Below are positions 27,759 through 37,265 of a stretch of DNA of 64,000 nucleotides, piece after piece. Position 1 is the stretch's first letter. Each line of letters begins with the position of its first letter. The notes below the pieces were generated by a model. That model ran no database searches. It was not told where the DNA came from and saw only the letters and a program-made list of their open reading frames with translations. This DNA comes from Actinomycetota bacterium (lineage in GTDB: Bacteria; Actinomycetota; Acidimicrobiia; Acidimicrobiales; Ilumatobacteraceae): NCBI GenBank assembly GCA_029978335.1, contig JAPOJQ010000002.1, positions 84,943-148,942 of the forward strand, in the 5' to 3' direction. The position numbers and the translations under genes are program-made.

Positions 27759-29420
27759 ATGTCAACGCCGCCAAACCCCACTGCCAGCAACTCTGAATGG
27801 TGGCGCAATGGCGTGGTGTACCAGATCTACCCGCGTTCATTCGCCGACGGAAACGGTGACGGCACCGGCGATGTGATGGGCATTCGCGCACGCCTCGATC
27901 ACCTCGTGCAACTCGGCATCGACGCGATCTGGATCAGTCCGTGGTACCCATCACCGTTGCTCGACGGTGGCTATGACGTCGCCAACTATCGGGATATCGC
28001 GCCGCGATTCGGCTCACTCGACGACGCGCGAGCACTCATCGCTGACGCGCACGCCGCAGGTATCCGCATCATCATCGACCTCGTCCCCAACCACACATCG
28101 TGGGACCACGAGTGGTTTGTCGCTGCGCGCAACGCGGCTCCCGGCAGCCCTGAACGCCACCGGTACATGATCCGACCAGGCCGCGGCACCAACGGCGAAC
28201 TTCCGCCCAACAACTGGACGGCGGTCTTTGGAGGTTCTGCTTGGACCCGGCTACCCGACGGCGAGTGGTACCTCCACCTCTTCGATTCGAGCCAACCCGA
28301 CCTCGATTGGACGAATACTGAGGTTCGTCAAGAGTTCGTCGACATCCTTCGTTTTTGGATCGATCTCGGCGTCGATGGCTTTCGCGTCGATGTGGCCCAT
28401 GGCCTCGTGAAGGATCCTGCGCTTCCCGACCTCGCCGCCACCGAAGGCATCCTCGAAAGTGCCCTCGTCGAGAACCATCCGCACTGGGATCGCGATGGCG
28501 TCCACGAGATCATTCGAGAATGGCGTGCGGTGCTCGACGCCGAACAAGCCGCTCGCGGGCGCGATCTCATGATGGTTGCCGAAGCGTGGGTGCACCCAGC
28601 AAGCCTGCCGAAGTACCTCCGACCCGACGAGTATCACCAGTCGTTCAATTTCGACTTCCTGCAGTGTGAATGGGATGCCGGCCTCATGCGGGCTGCCGTC
28701 GACCGAGCCCTCGCCGGTGCCGAAGCCGTGGGATCGACTGCCACCTGGGCATTGTCGAATCACGATGTCGTTCGCCATGCCACCCGTTATGGACTCCCGC
28801 CTGAGACCGATTGGCGCGCATGGTTGCTCGATGGTCCACACGAGGTGCTCGATGCGGCCTTAGGTCTACGTCGCGCACGCGCGGCGGCACTGCTGCTACT
28901 CGCTCTGCCCGGATCGACGTACCTCTACCAAGGTGAAGAACTCGGATTGCCCGAGGTGTACGACCTCCCGGTGGACGTGCTCGATGACCCGGTCTGGGAG
29001 AACTCTCGCCATACCCGCAAAGGCCGTGATGGCTGCCGCGTGCCGATCCCTTGGACCGTGGGTGGGTCATCATTCGGTTTTGGCACCGACGGCGCATGGC
29101 TGCCCCAACCGGCACGATTTGGCTCACTGTCCGTTGAGGCACAGACCGGCGATGTGGACAGCACGCTCGAACTGCACCGGCGCGCCATCGCCCTTCGGCG
29201 GAGCCACTGGGTTGGTGCGGGACCTCTCGAATGGTCCAGCAAGTTCTCGCGCGAAGAAGAGCAGGTCTTGTGTTTCCGTCGAGGCGAGGCAATCTGCATC
29301 GTGAACTTCGGAGATGAGCCCGTTGCCGTGCCTGCCGGCACCGTGATGTTGACGTCGGAACCGCTCACCGCCGACGGCCGGCTGCTCGGTCCTGCAGCGG
29401 CATGGATTACCGCTGGCTGA
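27759..29420 (+). CDS. GH13 alpha-glucosidase / oligo-1,6-glucosidase
   Basis: 553 residues. The (beta/alpha)8 barrel starts WWRNGVVYQIYPRSFADGNGDGTGDVMGIRARLDHL. Conserved regions: DLVPNHTS, GFRVDVAHGL with the nucleophile Asp, MVAEAWV with the acid Glu, and SNHDVVRHATRYG with the transition-state Asp. Hydrolyses alpha-1,4 or alpha-1,6 glucosides; the active-site region cannot settle trehalose, maltose or isomaltose. No signal peptide, so intracellular. ATG 27759 chosen because the upstream frame overlaps the divergent gene. Confidence 0.93.
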   Translation: MSTPPNPTASNSEWWRNGVVYQIYPRSFADGNGDGTGDVMGIRARLDHLVQLGIDAIWISPWYPSPLLDGGYDVANYRDIAPRFGSLDDARALIADAHAAGIRIIIDLVPNHTSWDHEWFVAARNAAPGSPERHRYMIRPGRGTNGELPPNNWTAVFGGSAWTRLPDGEWYLHLFDSSQPDLDWTNTEVRQEFVDILRFWIDLGVDGFRVDVAHGLVKDPALPDLAATEGILESALVENHPHWDRDGVHEIIREWRAVLDAEQAARGRDLMMVAEAWVHPASLPKYLRPDEYHQSFNFDFLQCEWDAGLMRAAVDRALAGAEAVGSTATWALSNHDVVRHATRYGLPPETDWRAWLLDGPHEVLDAALGLRRARAAALLLLALPGSTYLYQGEELGLPEVYDLPVDVLDDPVWENSRHTRKGRDGCRVPIPWTVGGSSFGFGTDGAWLPQPARFGSLSVEAQTGDVDSTLELHRRAIALRRSHWVGAGPLEWSSKFSREEEQVLCFRRGEAICIVNFGDEPVAVPAGTVMLTSEPLTADGRLLGPAAAWITAG

Positions 29421-29425
29421 ACGAA

Positions 29426-30670
29426 TCAGACAGCGTCCAGCGCATCGACCGTGATCGCCACGATGCGGTCGATCTCATCGGCTGCAACGGTGAGCGGCGG
29501 GGCGAAGAGCAGCGCATCGGCAACCGCTGGGCCAGATCCTGCGGGGTACACCCACATGCCGCGCTCGACACACGCGTCAACAGCAGTGACCGCGCTCACA
29601 CCAGCGAGTTCCACGCCAACCATCAATCCCCGACCGCGTACCTCGCTCACTCGTTGATGATCGCCAAGAGCAGCCCGCAACGATGACTGGAGATAGTCGC
29701 CCATCTCAGCAGCACGCGCGACGAGACCTTCGCGTTCCATGATGTCGAGCACCGCCAGCGCTCCGGCACACATGGCGTCGGGCCCCGAATAGGTGAAGAA
29801 CATCACGCTGCCACCAGCTTCAGAGATCGTGTCGAGCACGTGATTCGATGCCGACACCATTGACATCGGGACATAGCCACCGCCGAGACCCTTGGCCGAC
29901 ACGAGGATGTCGGGCTGCACGGGATCGTGTTGATGACCCCAGGTCCGGCCCGTTCGACCAAATCCCGTCATCACCTCATCCGCGATGAACAAAATGCCGT
30001 AGTGACGACAGACCTCCATGATCTGTTGCCAGTAATCGTCGTCGGCGACGAGCGCACCAGCTGATGCACCGATCACCGGTTCAGCCATGAATGCCGCCAC
30101 CGTGTCGGGCCCTGCCGCTTCGATAGCCGTGGCGAGCGCACCGGCATCGTTCCATGGCACCTTTGGCCATTCGGCGAGCAGAGGGTCGAGACCGGCACGA
30201 CGAGCCATGTGGCCACCAATCGCCAGTGTCGTCACCGTCGCTCCGTGATAGCTCGGAATGCGCGCCAGCACCTTGTAGCGGCGTTCATCGCCGCGAGCGA
30301 GGTGATAGCTCCGGGCAACGCGCACCGCGGTGTCGGTTGCTTCGGAGCCACCACCGGCGAAATACACGTGATCGAAGCCATCGGGAAGCCACCTGTCGGC
30401 GAGACGCTCAACGAGCGCAACGCGGTGTGGTGTCGCCCACGTCGGCACGACATAGTCGATCGTGCGCATCGCTGAGGCCACCGCGTCGGCTACCTCGTGG
30501 CGCCCATGTCCGATGTTGGTAACCACGGCCCCGCCGGCGGCATCGATCACGCGACGGCCATCGTCAAGGATCAACTCAATGCCTTCAGTGGCGACCACCA
30601 GCGGCGGGCGCTTTGCTGCCCGAGTAAACGGGTAACGATCGACTGCTGACGGATCAGACGTGGTGGACAT
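29426..30670 (-). CDS. class III PLP-dependent aminotransferase
   Basis: 414 residues. Fold-type I omega/4-aminobutyrate-like aminotransferase: YFAGGGSEATDTAVRVAR, SYHGAT, Asp in FIADEVMTGFGRTG, the PLP Lys in LVSAKGLGGGYVPMS, and FTYSGPDAMCAGALAVLD. The amino donor cannot be read from sequence. ATG 30670 is chosen as the last of several start codons before the conserved RYPFTRAAKRPPLVV. Divergent from an SDR across about 64 bp. Confidence 0.91.
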   Translation of the reverse strand: MSTTSDPSAVDRYPFTRAAKRPPLVVATEGIELILDDGRRVIDAAGGAVVTNIGHGRHEVADAVASAMRTIDYVVPTWATPHRVALVERLADRWLPDGFDHVYFAGGGSEATDTAVRVARSYHLARGDERRYKVLARIPSYHGATVTTLAIGGHMARRAGLDPLLAEWPKVPWNDAGALATAIEAAGPDTVAAFMAEPVIGASAGALVADDDYWQQIMEVCRHYGILFIADEVMTGFGRTGRTWGHQHDPVQPDILVSAKGLGGGYVPMSMVSASNHVLDTISEAGGSVMFFTYSGPDAMCAGALAVLDIMEREGLVARAAEMGDYLQSSLRAALGDHQRVSEVRGRGLMVGVELAGVSAVTAVDACVERGMWVYPAGSGPAVADALLFAPPLTVAADEIDRIVAITVDALDAV

Positions 30671-30734
30671 GTGCGTCATCATCGCAGACCGTTGGGTAGC
30701 GGAACGCACCACATCGATCTGTCACACTTCGGAT

Positions 30735-31478
30735 ATGAGCACAGGCGAATTCTCCGGCCGCGTGGCAATCGTCACCGGATCATCTTCTGGTATCGGCGAG
30801 GCGATCTCCCATCGTCTCTCCGCCCTCGGCGCCACCGTCGTCGTTAACTCGTCGTCCTCGGTCGAGGCTGGCGAGGCGGTATCGGCCGCGCTTCCTGGCG
30901 AGTCGATGTATGTCCAGGCGGATATCTCCGATCAGGCACAGGGGCATGCGCTCATCGACACGACGATCGAGCGGTACGGCCGCCTCGACATGTTGATCAA
31001 CAATGCCGGGTGGACAACGGTGGTCCCGCACCACGATCTTGATGCATTGACCGACGAGATTTTCCGAAAGACATTCGAGGTCAACGTGTTCGGCACCTGG
31101 TGGCTGACGAAGCACGCGATGCCGCACCTGATGAAGTCGCCCGATGGCAACGTGGTGAACATCACCTCGATCGCGGGCGTACGACCGGTCGGGTCATCGG
31201 TTGCCTATTCGATGACGAAGGCGGCGCTCAATCAGATGACACACCTATTGGCGAAGTCGTGCGGTCCAGTCCGCGTCAACGCCATCGCCCCAGGTCTCGT
31301 CGCCACTCCCTGGACGAGCGATTGGGATGAACAGCACGCCGCGATTGCCGAACTCGCCCCGCTGAAGCGCTCGGCTACCGCTGAAGACTGTGCCGAGGCA
31401 ACGCTCGGCCTGCTGCGCTCGACGTACGTCTCCGGTTCGGTGCTCGTCGTCGACGGCGGCACGACGATGCGGATGTGA
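30735..31478 (+). CDS. short-chain dehydrogenase/reductase (FabG-like SDR)
   Basis: 247 residues. TGSSSGIG cofactor motif, NNAG, catalytic Ser in NITSIAGVRPVG, YSMTK with Tyr and Lys, APGLVATPW, and C-terminal SGSVLVVDGG. VVVNSSSS after beta2 suggests NADP(H). Typical of 3-oxoacyl reductases and alcohol dehydrogenases; the exact substrate is open. Convergent with an acyl-CoA dehydrogenase gene (10 bp between stops). Confidence 0.9.
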   Translation: MSTGEFSGRVAIVTGSSSGIGEAISHRLSALGATVVVNSSSSVEAGEAVSAALPGESMYVQADISDQAQGHALIDTTIERYGRLDMLINNAGWTTVVPHHDLDALTDEIFRKTFEVNVFGTWWLTKHAMPHLMKSPDGNVVNITSIAGVRPVGSSVAYSMTKAALNQMTHLLAKSCGPVRVNAIAPGLVATPWTSDWDEQHAAIAELAPLKRSATAEDCAEATLGLLRSTYVSGSVLVVDGGTTMRM

Positions 31479-31488
31479 TCTCTCGGGC

Positions 31489-32634
31489 TTAGAGCCCGAG
31501 CGACTTCGCGATGATCGTCTTCATGATCTCGTTGGTCCCGCCGTAGATCGAGGTGACACGAGCATCGGCGTAGTTGCGCGCAATCGGATACTCAACGGTG
31601 TACCCGTAGCCGCCAAAGAACTGCAGGCAGCGGTCGGCGGCCTCTTTTTGCAGGTCGGTGCACCAATACTTTGCTTGCGCCGCCTCAGCTGGCGACAATG
31701 TGCCCGCGTTCAGCGCCATCACGCATTGGTCGACGTAGGCCTGAGCGACATCGATCGACGTCTTCACCTCTGCAAGCACGAATTTCGTGTTCTGGAACGA
31801 ACTGAGCGGTGAACCAAATGCATGGCGCTCACGCACGTACTCCACCGTCCAATTGAGCGCAGCTCGTGCGGAGGCAACCCCGGTGATCGCGATCGACAAA
31901 CGCTCCTGGGCGAGATTGGATGACAGATAACGGAACGCTTGGCCTTCGTCGCCGAGGCGATTCGACACGGGAATCCGAACATCGTCAAAGAACAACTCGG
32001 CGGTGTCTTGTGAGTGGTTGCCAATCTTGTCGAGGTTCCGACCTCGCTCGAAGCCAGCCATACCGCGTTCGGCGACGAGCAGTGTCATCCCGGTGTGACG
32101 AGCGGTTGGGTCGGTCTTCGCGACCACGATGATGAGGTCGGAATTGATGCCGTTGGTGATGAAGGTCTTTGAACCGTTCACGATGTATGAGTCACCGTCA
32201 CGCACTGCCGTCGTGCCGACGCTTGCAAGGTCTGATCCGGTGCCGGGTTCGGTCATCGCAATGGCAGTGATCAATTCACCCGAGGCAATCCGTGGCAGCC
32301 AGCGATCACGCTGCTCGTCGTTGGCGAGTTCGAGGTAGTACGGGATGGTGATGTCGTTGTGCAAGGTGATACCAAGCCCGGCGCCGCCGATGCCGGCGTA
32401 GGCGAACTCCTCGGCAACCACTTGGTTGAACCGGAAGTCATCAGATCCGCCACCGCCGTATTCGGTTGGAATCTGCATTCCAAGAAAACCGTTGGCACCT
32501 GCCGATGCGTAGATCTCGCGCGGCGAGATGCCCGCCCGTTCCCACTCCATGTAGTTCGGCACGATCACCTTTGCGACCCATGAGGAGAACGACCGGCGGA
32601 ACTCGTCGTGGACATCGTCGAAGATGCTGCGCAT
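31489..32634 (-). CDS. acyl-CoA dehydrogenase
   Basis: 381 residues, full family length. FAD-site motifs AIAMTEPGTGSDLASVGTTA and YIVNGSKTFITNG, DVRIPVSNRLGDEG, RHAFGSPLSSFQNTKFVLAE, CLQFFGGYGYTVEYPIARNYADARVTSIYGGTNEIMK with the catalytic Glu. Introduces the alpha-beta double bond in fatty or branched acyl-CoA, passing electrons to ETF. A branched-chain acyl-CoA role is possible but unproven. Confidence 0.95.
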   Translation of the reverse strand: MRSIFDDVHDEFRRSFSSWVAKVIVPNYMEWERAGISPREIYASAGANGFLGMQIPTEYGGGGSDDFRFNQVVAEEFAYAGIGGAGLGITLHNDITIPYYLELANDEQRDRWLPRIASGELITAIAMTEPGTGSDLASVGTTAVRDGDSYIVNGSKTFITNGINSDLIIVVAKTDPTARHTGMTLLVAERGMAGFERGRNLDKIGNHSQDTAELFFDDVRIPVSNRLGDEGQAFRYLSSNLAQERLSIAITGVASARAALNWTVEYVRERHAFGSPLSSFQNTKFVLAEVKTSIDVAQAYVDQCVMALNAGTLSPAEAAQAKYWCTDLQKEAADRCLQFFGGYGYTVEYPIARNYADARVTSIYGGTNEIMKTIIAKSLGL

Positions 32635-32733
32635 TCCGTAATGGTAGAGAACCGGCTACACGAGGCACCAAGCGAGCCTCATCACTTCGAACGGTCAGGC
32701 GCATGATCGGCTCTCACGCCCCATACTGGTCAG

Positions 32734-34413
32734 GTGAGCGACGCCACCGAGACCGCTGATCTTCGCGAGGACTTTGTGCGCGAGATGGTTCGCAAGGATC
32801 TCCGCGACGGCACCTACAGCCGGGTGCAGACCCGCTTTCCTCCGGAGCCGAACGGCTATCTCCACATCGGCCATGCAAAGGCCATCACGTTGGACTTCGA
32901 TCTCGCGTCGGAATTTGATGGCACCTGCAACCTTCGTTTTGATGACACCAACCCCGACACCGAAGACACCGCGTTCGTCGATGGGATCATTGAAGACCTG
33001 ACGTGGTTGGGTTTCACCCCCTCGGGCGACCCGCTCTACGCGAGCGACTACTTCGAACAGTTGTATGCATGGGCAGAGTCGATGATCGAACGCGGTCTTG
33101 CCTACGTCGATGATCAAGATGCTGAAACGATCTCCGCTCAGCGAGGTGGCTACGGTCAACCCGGCATCGAGAGTCCATTTCGCACTCGCAGCAGCGACGA
33201 GAACCTCGACCTCTTCCGTCGCATGCGTGCTGGCGAGTTCGGCGAAGGAACTCGTGTGCTTCGAGCCAAGATCGACATGCAGCACGAGAACATGCAACTG
33301 CGCGATCCCGTCATGTATCGGATCCGCCACGAGCACCATCACCGGACGGGCGACCGCTGGCACATCTACCCGACCTATGACTGGGCGCATGGGCAAAGCG
33401 ACGCGATCGAAGGCGTGACGCATTCGCTGTGCACACTTGAGTTCGACAGCCATCGTGCGCTCTACGACTGGTACCTCGAGCAATTGCCGCTGCCGCATGA
33501 GCGGCCGCGCCAGACCGAATTCGCTCGTCTCGAACTGACCCACACGGTGACGTCGAAGCGTCGGCTTGCCGGTCTCGTCGCGGATGGCGTGGTCGACGGC
33601 TGGGATGATCCGCGCATGCCGACCCTGCGGGGACTGCGGCGGCGTGGCTATCCCGCAGCAGCGATTCGCGAGTTCTGCTCCTACATCGGCGTTGCCCGCA
33701 CCAACAGTCGCCATCAGATCGAACTGCTCGAATCCTTTGTCAGGACGCACCTCAATCGCGTGGCGCCGCGCCGGATGGCCGTGCTTGACCCCATTCGGCT
33801 GGTCATCACCAACTGGCCCGAGGGGCTCGTCGATCACGTTGAGGTGGTGAACAATCCGGAAGATCCCGCCGACGGCACCCGAATGGTCCCGTTCTCGGGA
33901 GAGTTGTTCATCGAGCGTGACGACTTCATGCTTGACCCTCCGCCTAAATACTTCCGATTGACACCAGGGCGCGAAGTGCGATTGCGCGCTGCGTATTTCG
34001 TGACGTGCACGCACGCCGATACCGACGCCGACGGCCAGCCGATCACCGTGTTCGCCACGTACGACCCTGCCACGCGCGGCGGCAACGCTCCCGACGGGCG
34101 AAAAGTGAAGTCGACCATGCACTGGGTGTCAGCCGCGCACGCAGTCGACGGTCGAGCAATGCTGTACGACCGGTTGTTCAGCGCCGAGGTCCCCGGGGAT
34201 CGAACCGGCGATCCGCTCGATGACCTCAATCCACGGTCACGTCAGGTGCTCGACAACTGTCGATTCGAACCCGCTCTTGCCGACTGCCCACATGGTGAGG
34301 TCGTGCAATTTGAACGCCTCGGCTACTTCGCTCACGACACACGAGAGCCTCAGCTGTTCCACCGCACGGTCGGCTTGCGCGATGAGTGGGCACGCATCGC
34401 TGGACGCACCTGA
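32734..34413 (+). CDS. glnS: glutaminyl-tRNA synthetase
   Basis: 559 residues from GTG 32734. Class I synthetase with RFPPEPNGYLHIGHAKAI (HIGH motif), FDDTNPDTE, YPTYDWAHGQSDAIEGVTHSLCTLEF and the KMSKS-equivalent TVTSKRRLAGLV. Length and the C-terminal anticodon-binding barrels (RNPEDPADGTRMVPFSGELFIERDDFM) match GlnRS (E. coli 554 residues) rather than GluRS. Charges tRNA-Gln directly. Many actinobacteria lack GlnRS and use GatCAB transamidation instead, so its presence near tRNA-Gln and gltX is notable. Confidence 0.94.
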   Translation: MSDATETADLREDFVREMVRKDLRDGTYSRVQTRFPPEPNGYLHIGHAKAITLDFDLASEFDGTCNLRFDDTNPDTEDTAFVDGIIEDLTWLGFTPSGDPLYASDYFEQLYAWAESMIERGLAYVDDQDAETISAQRGGYGQPGIESPFRTRSSDENLDLFRRMRAGEFGEGTRVLRAKIDMQHENMQLRDPVMYRIRHEHHHRTGDRWHIYPTYDWAHGQSDAIEGVTHSLCTLEFDSHRALYDWYLEQLPLPHERPRQTEFARLELTHTVTSKRRLAGLVADGVVDGWDDPRMPTLRGLRRRGYPAAAIREFCSYIGVARTNSRHQIELLESFVRTHLNRVAPRRMAVLDPIRLVITNWPEGLVDHVEVVNNPEDPADGTRMVPFSGELFIERDDFMLDPPPKYFRLTPGREVRLRAAYFVTCTHADTDADGQPITVFATYDPATRGGNAPDGRKVKSTMHWVSAAHAVDGRAMLYDRLFSAEVPGDRTGDPLDDLNPRSRQVLDNCRFEPALADCPHGEVVQFERLGYFAHDTREPQLFHRTVGLRDEWARIAGRT

Positions 34414-34784
34414 GCCGGTGCATCATCGTGCCGCAGGAATGCCGACCAGTCGTCAAGTGCGCCACTCGAGATAGCAAGGAGTGCGACGTCGACTTCAATC
34501 GGCCGAACGAGGCCAGTCGCCACAGCTGACTCGACATCACCCGTCAGAATGATGATCGCTGCGAGCAGCACCCCCAGCGGGTCGATGTCGTAACCAGTCG
34601 GATCCGCCACCGCTGTGGGACCCGTGTCGATGAGCCCCGAACCAACGACGACGGTGACATCAGGTGCTGGGTCGCTCACCGATTCAGGCATTGGCGTTGG
34701 CACAGGGCTTGGCTCCGGGGCGGCGCAGCCGGCGGCGAACAGCAGCAGCGCCAACACGTAACGACCAGCGTGGTAGCGCGTCAT
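34350..34784 (-). CDS. putative small lipoprotein, unknown function
   Basis: 144 residues. N-terminus MTRYHAGRYVLALLLFAAGCAAPEP has a basic head, a hydrophobic core and a lipobox (FAAGC), followed by a Pro-rich stretch, so it is predicted to be membrane-attached outside the cell. A second hydrophobic stretch (LGVLLAAIIIL) near residues 70-80 is helical. The 3' end overlaps the convergent glnS gene by 64 bases, which is long; the true stop is clear but the gene's reality is less certain than its neighbours. Coupled by ATGA overlap to the upstream gene at 34781. Confidence 0.6.
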   Translation of the reverse strand: MTRYHAGRYVLALLLFAAGCAAPEPSPVPTPMPESVSDPAPDVTVVVGSGLIDTGPTAVADPTGYDIDPLGVLLAAIIILTGDVESAVATGLVRPIEVDVALLAISSGALDDWSAFLRHDDAPAQVRPAMRAHSSRKPTVRWNS

Positions 34785-35410
34785 TCGCCGGCCCCTGAGG
34801 CGGACCCATCGATGCCCGCAAGTACCACACCAAGTTCAAGGGCTTGGATCCGGTCAGGATCGGTTGCGCGAACCCCGTCGTCCCCCACGTCACCAACCAG
34901 TGCCATCATGCGATCGACGGTCCGATCACGTTCGGCGAGCAGGCCACCGGTCACACGTTGGCGATCGATCGGTCCCAGAGCGTCAGCCATCGACAACCGC
35001 ATCACGATGGTTGCGCTCAGACGTTCGGCGTGCGCCAGCCAGAGTGTTGGTTCCAGTTCGTCAACGCAGCTGCTGGCCTCCACCTGCAACACCTCGTTGC
35101 GACACGCGATCACAGGACCCACGAACCGACTCGAGATATCTCGCCATTCCGGTCCGACCACGCCCCAGGCATCATCGACCAACGCAACACGATCAACGAC
35201 ATCGTTCACATCGACTGCTACCAACGACAGCATCACATCGCGTTCGATCGCAACGTCGACGAGCGTCGCGAGGTCAGCGAGGCGTTGGGCGTCAGGTAGT
35301 TCTCTCAGCCCCGCGCTCCGCAGCACGGCCTCGACCGACCCAACCGACATGGTCTGCACCGGCGCGATACCAGTCCACGATGTAAGAACGATGATGAGCA
35401 GTGACCACAC
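34781..35410 (-). CDS. hypothetical secreted or membrane-anchored protein
   Basis: 209 residues from GTG 35410. A short hydrophobic N-terminus (LLIIVLTSWTGIAPV) resembles a signal peptide or anchor; the rest is an acidic helical domain with Asp-rich stretches (VAVDVNDVVDRVALVDDAW, MALVGDVGDDGVRATDPDR) and two Cys. I recognise no family. Third-position GC and the ATGA overlap with the following lipoprotein gene support a real two-gene unit; a plus-strand frame over the same DNA is Arg- and Ser-rich and is taken as a shadow. Confidence 0.55.
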   Translation of the reverse strand: MWSLLIIVLTSWTGIAPVQTMSVGSVEAVLRSAGLRELPDAQRLADLATLVDVAIERDVMLSLVAVDVNDVVDRVALVDDAWGVVGPEWRDISSRFVGPVIACRNEVLQVEASSCVDELEPTLWLAHAERLSATIVMRLSMADALGPIDRQRVTGGLLAERDRTVDRMMALVGDVGDDGVRATDPDRIQALELGVVLAGIDGSASGAGE

Positions 35411-35512
35411 GTGTCCGACCTCCGACGACGACCGTCGGCGACCGTAACGACGTGCGGTTGACTGCTCCGACGACGAATGTCACCGGTTCACTACAGGTTG
35501 ATCAACGCGTGA

Positions 35513-36946
35513 TCAGTGCGCCAGATGCGGCCACGGATGCGAGCGTTCCAACTGTGCGGCAACCGACAAGAGGAGGTCCTCGCGCCCGTAATCAGCAACG
35601 AGTTGCACTCCGATCGGCAGACCGCTTGCAGTGCGGTGCAGCGGCAGGCTGATGGCCGGTTGACCCGAGGTGTTGAACGGGGGCGTGTACACCACCCATT
35701 CGGCAGCACGACGCAGCGGTTCCATCGGTCGCGCAACGTCGTTGTCATGCTCGCCAATCCGCGGCTGTACCTGCGCCACCGTCGGTGTGACCAACAGGTC
35801 AAAGCCGGACGCCCACCATGCAAGGCACTCGCGTCGGAATGACGCGACAGCAGCGAGGGCGAGGGCGTAATCCTCCCCTGACATACGACGGGCGAATTCT
35901 GCTTGTGCCCAGTTCATTGGCTCGACGTCGTTCTCGTTGATCTCGCGGCCCAGCAGGTCGCTGAAGGAGCGGACGTTGATCGCCGCGCCAACCGCCCACA
36001 ACGCCATAAAGCGCGTCACGGTCGACTCATCGGACAACACGGCCGGAAAGCTGTACTCGACGTGATGTCCAAGGGCCTCGAGCATCCGCCCAGCGGACTC
36101 CGCGGCTTCGGTGCAGTCGGCATCAACCGTGCCGCCACGGGGATGCCCACTCAGCAGTCCGATGCGAAGACGCCCTGGATCGCGATCCAGCGCAGCCTCA
36201 TAACCAACTGGTGGGACTGGGGCGATCACCGAGTCACCCGTGCCCGGACCCGCGACGGCAGCAAGTAAGCGGGCGGTATCACGGACCGAATGGCTGACCG
36301 CGAGTTCAACACCGAGTCCGGTCTCGGCTCGGAAGGGTCCGGTCGAGATACGACCTTGCGATGGCTTCAAACCAACGAGACCACAGCACGACGCAGGAAT
36401 TCGGATTGACCCTCCCCCATCGGAGGCATGTGCGAATGGCACCATCCCAGCCGCAACCGATGCGGCAGCGCCACCCGATGAGCCACCTGGCGTGCGTTCG
36501 GTATCCCACGGGTTGCGCGTCGGGCCCCATGCCACCGGTTCGGTGACCGGAACGGTGCCCATCTCAGGGCTGTTGGTTCGACCGAGGATCACGAGTCCGG
36601 CTGCTTTGAATCGCGCCACGAGTGCGGTGTCGGTGCTCGACCGATACTGCGCATCGCGGAGCGCCACATTGCCATTGCTCAGCGGCATACCTGTCATGTG
36701 CGCATGTAAATCCTTGAGGAGAAACGGCACCCCACGAAACGGACCGCGTGGGAGGTCGGGATCGCCTGCAGCCTGACGCGCTTGGTCGAACCACCGAATA
36801 TTCACCGCGTTCAACGGACCGTCAAGCGCTTCGATGCGTTCAACCGCAGCATCAACAAGTTCGACGGGCGACACCTCCCCTGACTCGACGAGTTCCGCTT
36901 GCGCGGTGGCGTCCATCCAACGGGTGCGGTCAGCGAGTTCCCCCAT
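35513..36946 (-). CDS. amidase (amidase signature family), second paralog
   Basis: 477 residues. Catalytic Lys in GVPFLLKDLHAHMTG, signature TPGGSSGGAAASVAAGMVPFAHASDGGGSIRIPASCCGLVGLKPSQGR with the cis-Ser and nucleophile. GLPIGVQLVADYGREDLLL near the C-terminus is typical. Closest in pattern to stand-alone amidases such as 6-aminohexanoate-cyclic-dimer hydrolase-type enzymes. Paralogous to the amidase at 23757 but clearly diverged, so not a recent duplication. Confidence 0.92.
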   Translation of the reverse strand: MGELADRTRWMDATAQAELVESGEVSPVELVDAAVERIEALDGPLNAVNIRWFDQARQAAGDPDLPRGPFRGVPFLLKDLHAHMTGMPLSNGNVALRDAQYRSSTDTALVARFKAAGLVILGRTNSPEMGTVPVTEPVAWGPTRNPWDTERTPGGSSGGAAASVAAGMVPFAHASDGGGSIRIPASCCGLVGLKPSQGRISTGPFRAETGLGVELAVSHSVRDTARLLAAVAGPGTGDSVIAPVPPVGYEAALDRDPGRLRIGLLSGHPRGGTVDADCTEAAESAGRMLEALGHHVEYSFPAVLSDESTVTRFMALWAVGAAINVRSFSDLLGREINENDVEPMNWAQAEFARRMSGEDYALALAAVASFRRECLAWWASGFDLLVTPTVAQVQPRIGEHDNDVARPMEPLRRAAEWVVYTPPFNTSGQPAISLPLHRTASGLPIGVQLVADYGREDLLLSVAAQLERSHPWPHLAH

Positions 36947-37027
36947 GCGTGATTGCTACCACATGACCACAGAGCCCAATTGAGATGAGTGGAGCACCGC
37001 GTGATGTCGCGTCATCCCTGACGCGAC

Positions 37028-37050
37028 GACGACCCTCGCTGAGGGTCGTC
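37028..37050 (-). terminator. hairpin downstream of tRNA-Glu
   Basis: GACGACCCTC and GAGGGTCGTC form a perfect 10-bp stem with a 3-base loop, about 18 bp past the encoded CCA of tRNA-Glu in its direction of transcription. No U tract; a likely processing or termination structure. Confidence 0.55.
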
Positions 37051-37070
37051 ACGCTCATTACATCGATTGG

Positions 37071-37143
37071 CAGCCCGTACGGGATTCGAACCCGTGCCGC
37101 CACCTTGAGAGGGTGGTGTCCTAGGCCACTAGACGAACGGGCC
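37071..37143 (-). tRNA. tRNA-Glu (anticodon CTC)
   Basis: The minus strand folds into a full cloverleaf of 73 bases: acceptor GGCCCGT/ACGGGCT (one G.U), D arm GTCT...GGAC, anticodon stem CCACC/GGTGG with loop CTCTCAA (anticodon CTC), T arm ACGGG-TTCGAAT-CCCGT, discriminator G73. CCA is encoded at 37068-37070. Lies downstream of gltX, ydcF-like and tRNA-Gln on the same strand. Confidence 0.97.
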
Positions 37144-37232
37144 TTGTGGCGGGCAGGACGCTATCAGCCCACGTCGCCGACGACACCTGCTCGCAAGCAC
37201 TCGCTAGTGGGCTGCCAGCGCCCGGAAATGAC

Positions 37233-37258
37233 GATGACCGGCCTGAGGGCCGGTCATC
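37233..37258 (-). terminator. hairpin downstream of tRNA-Gln
   Basis: GATGACCGGCC and GGCCGGTCATC form a perfect 11-bp stem with a TGAG/CTCA loop, beginning 4 bp after the encoded CCA of tRNA-Gln on the minus strand and followed there by GTCATTTCC. A likely terminator of the tRNA-Gln transcript. Confidence 0.65.
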
Positions 37259-37265
37259 GAAGTGG

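Noticed and set aside
32695..34122. 475-codon minus-strand frame opposite glnS
   Set aside because: Antisense shadow in phase with GC-rich third positions of glnS; no recognisable domain.
34770..35447. 225-codon plus-strand frame
   Set aside because: Very rich in Ser, Arg and Thr with no motif; the minus-strand pair has a lipobox, a signal-like N-terminus and an ATGA coupling.
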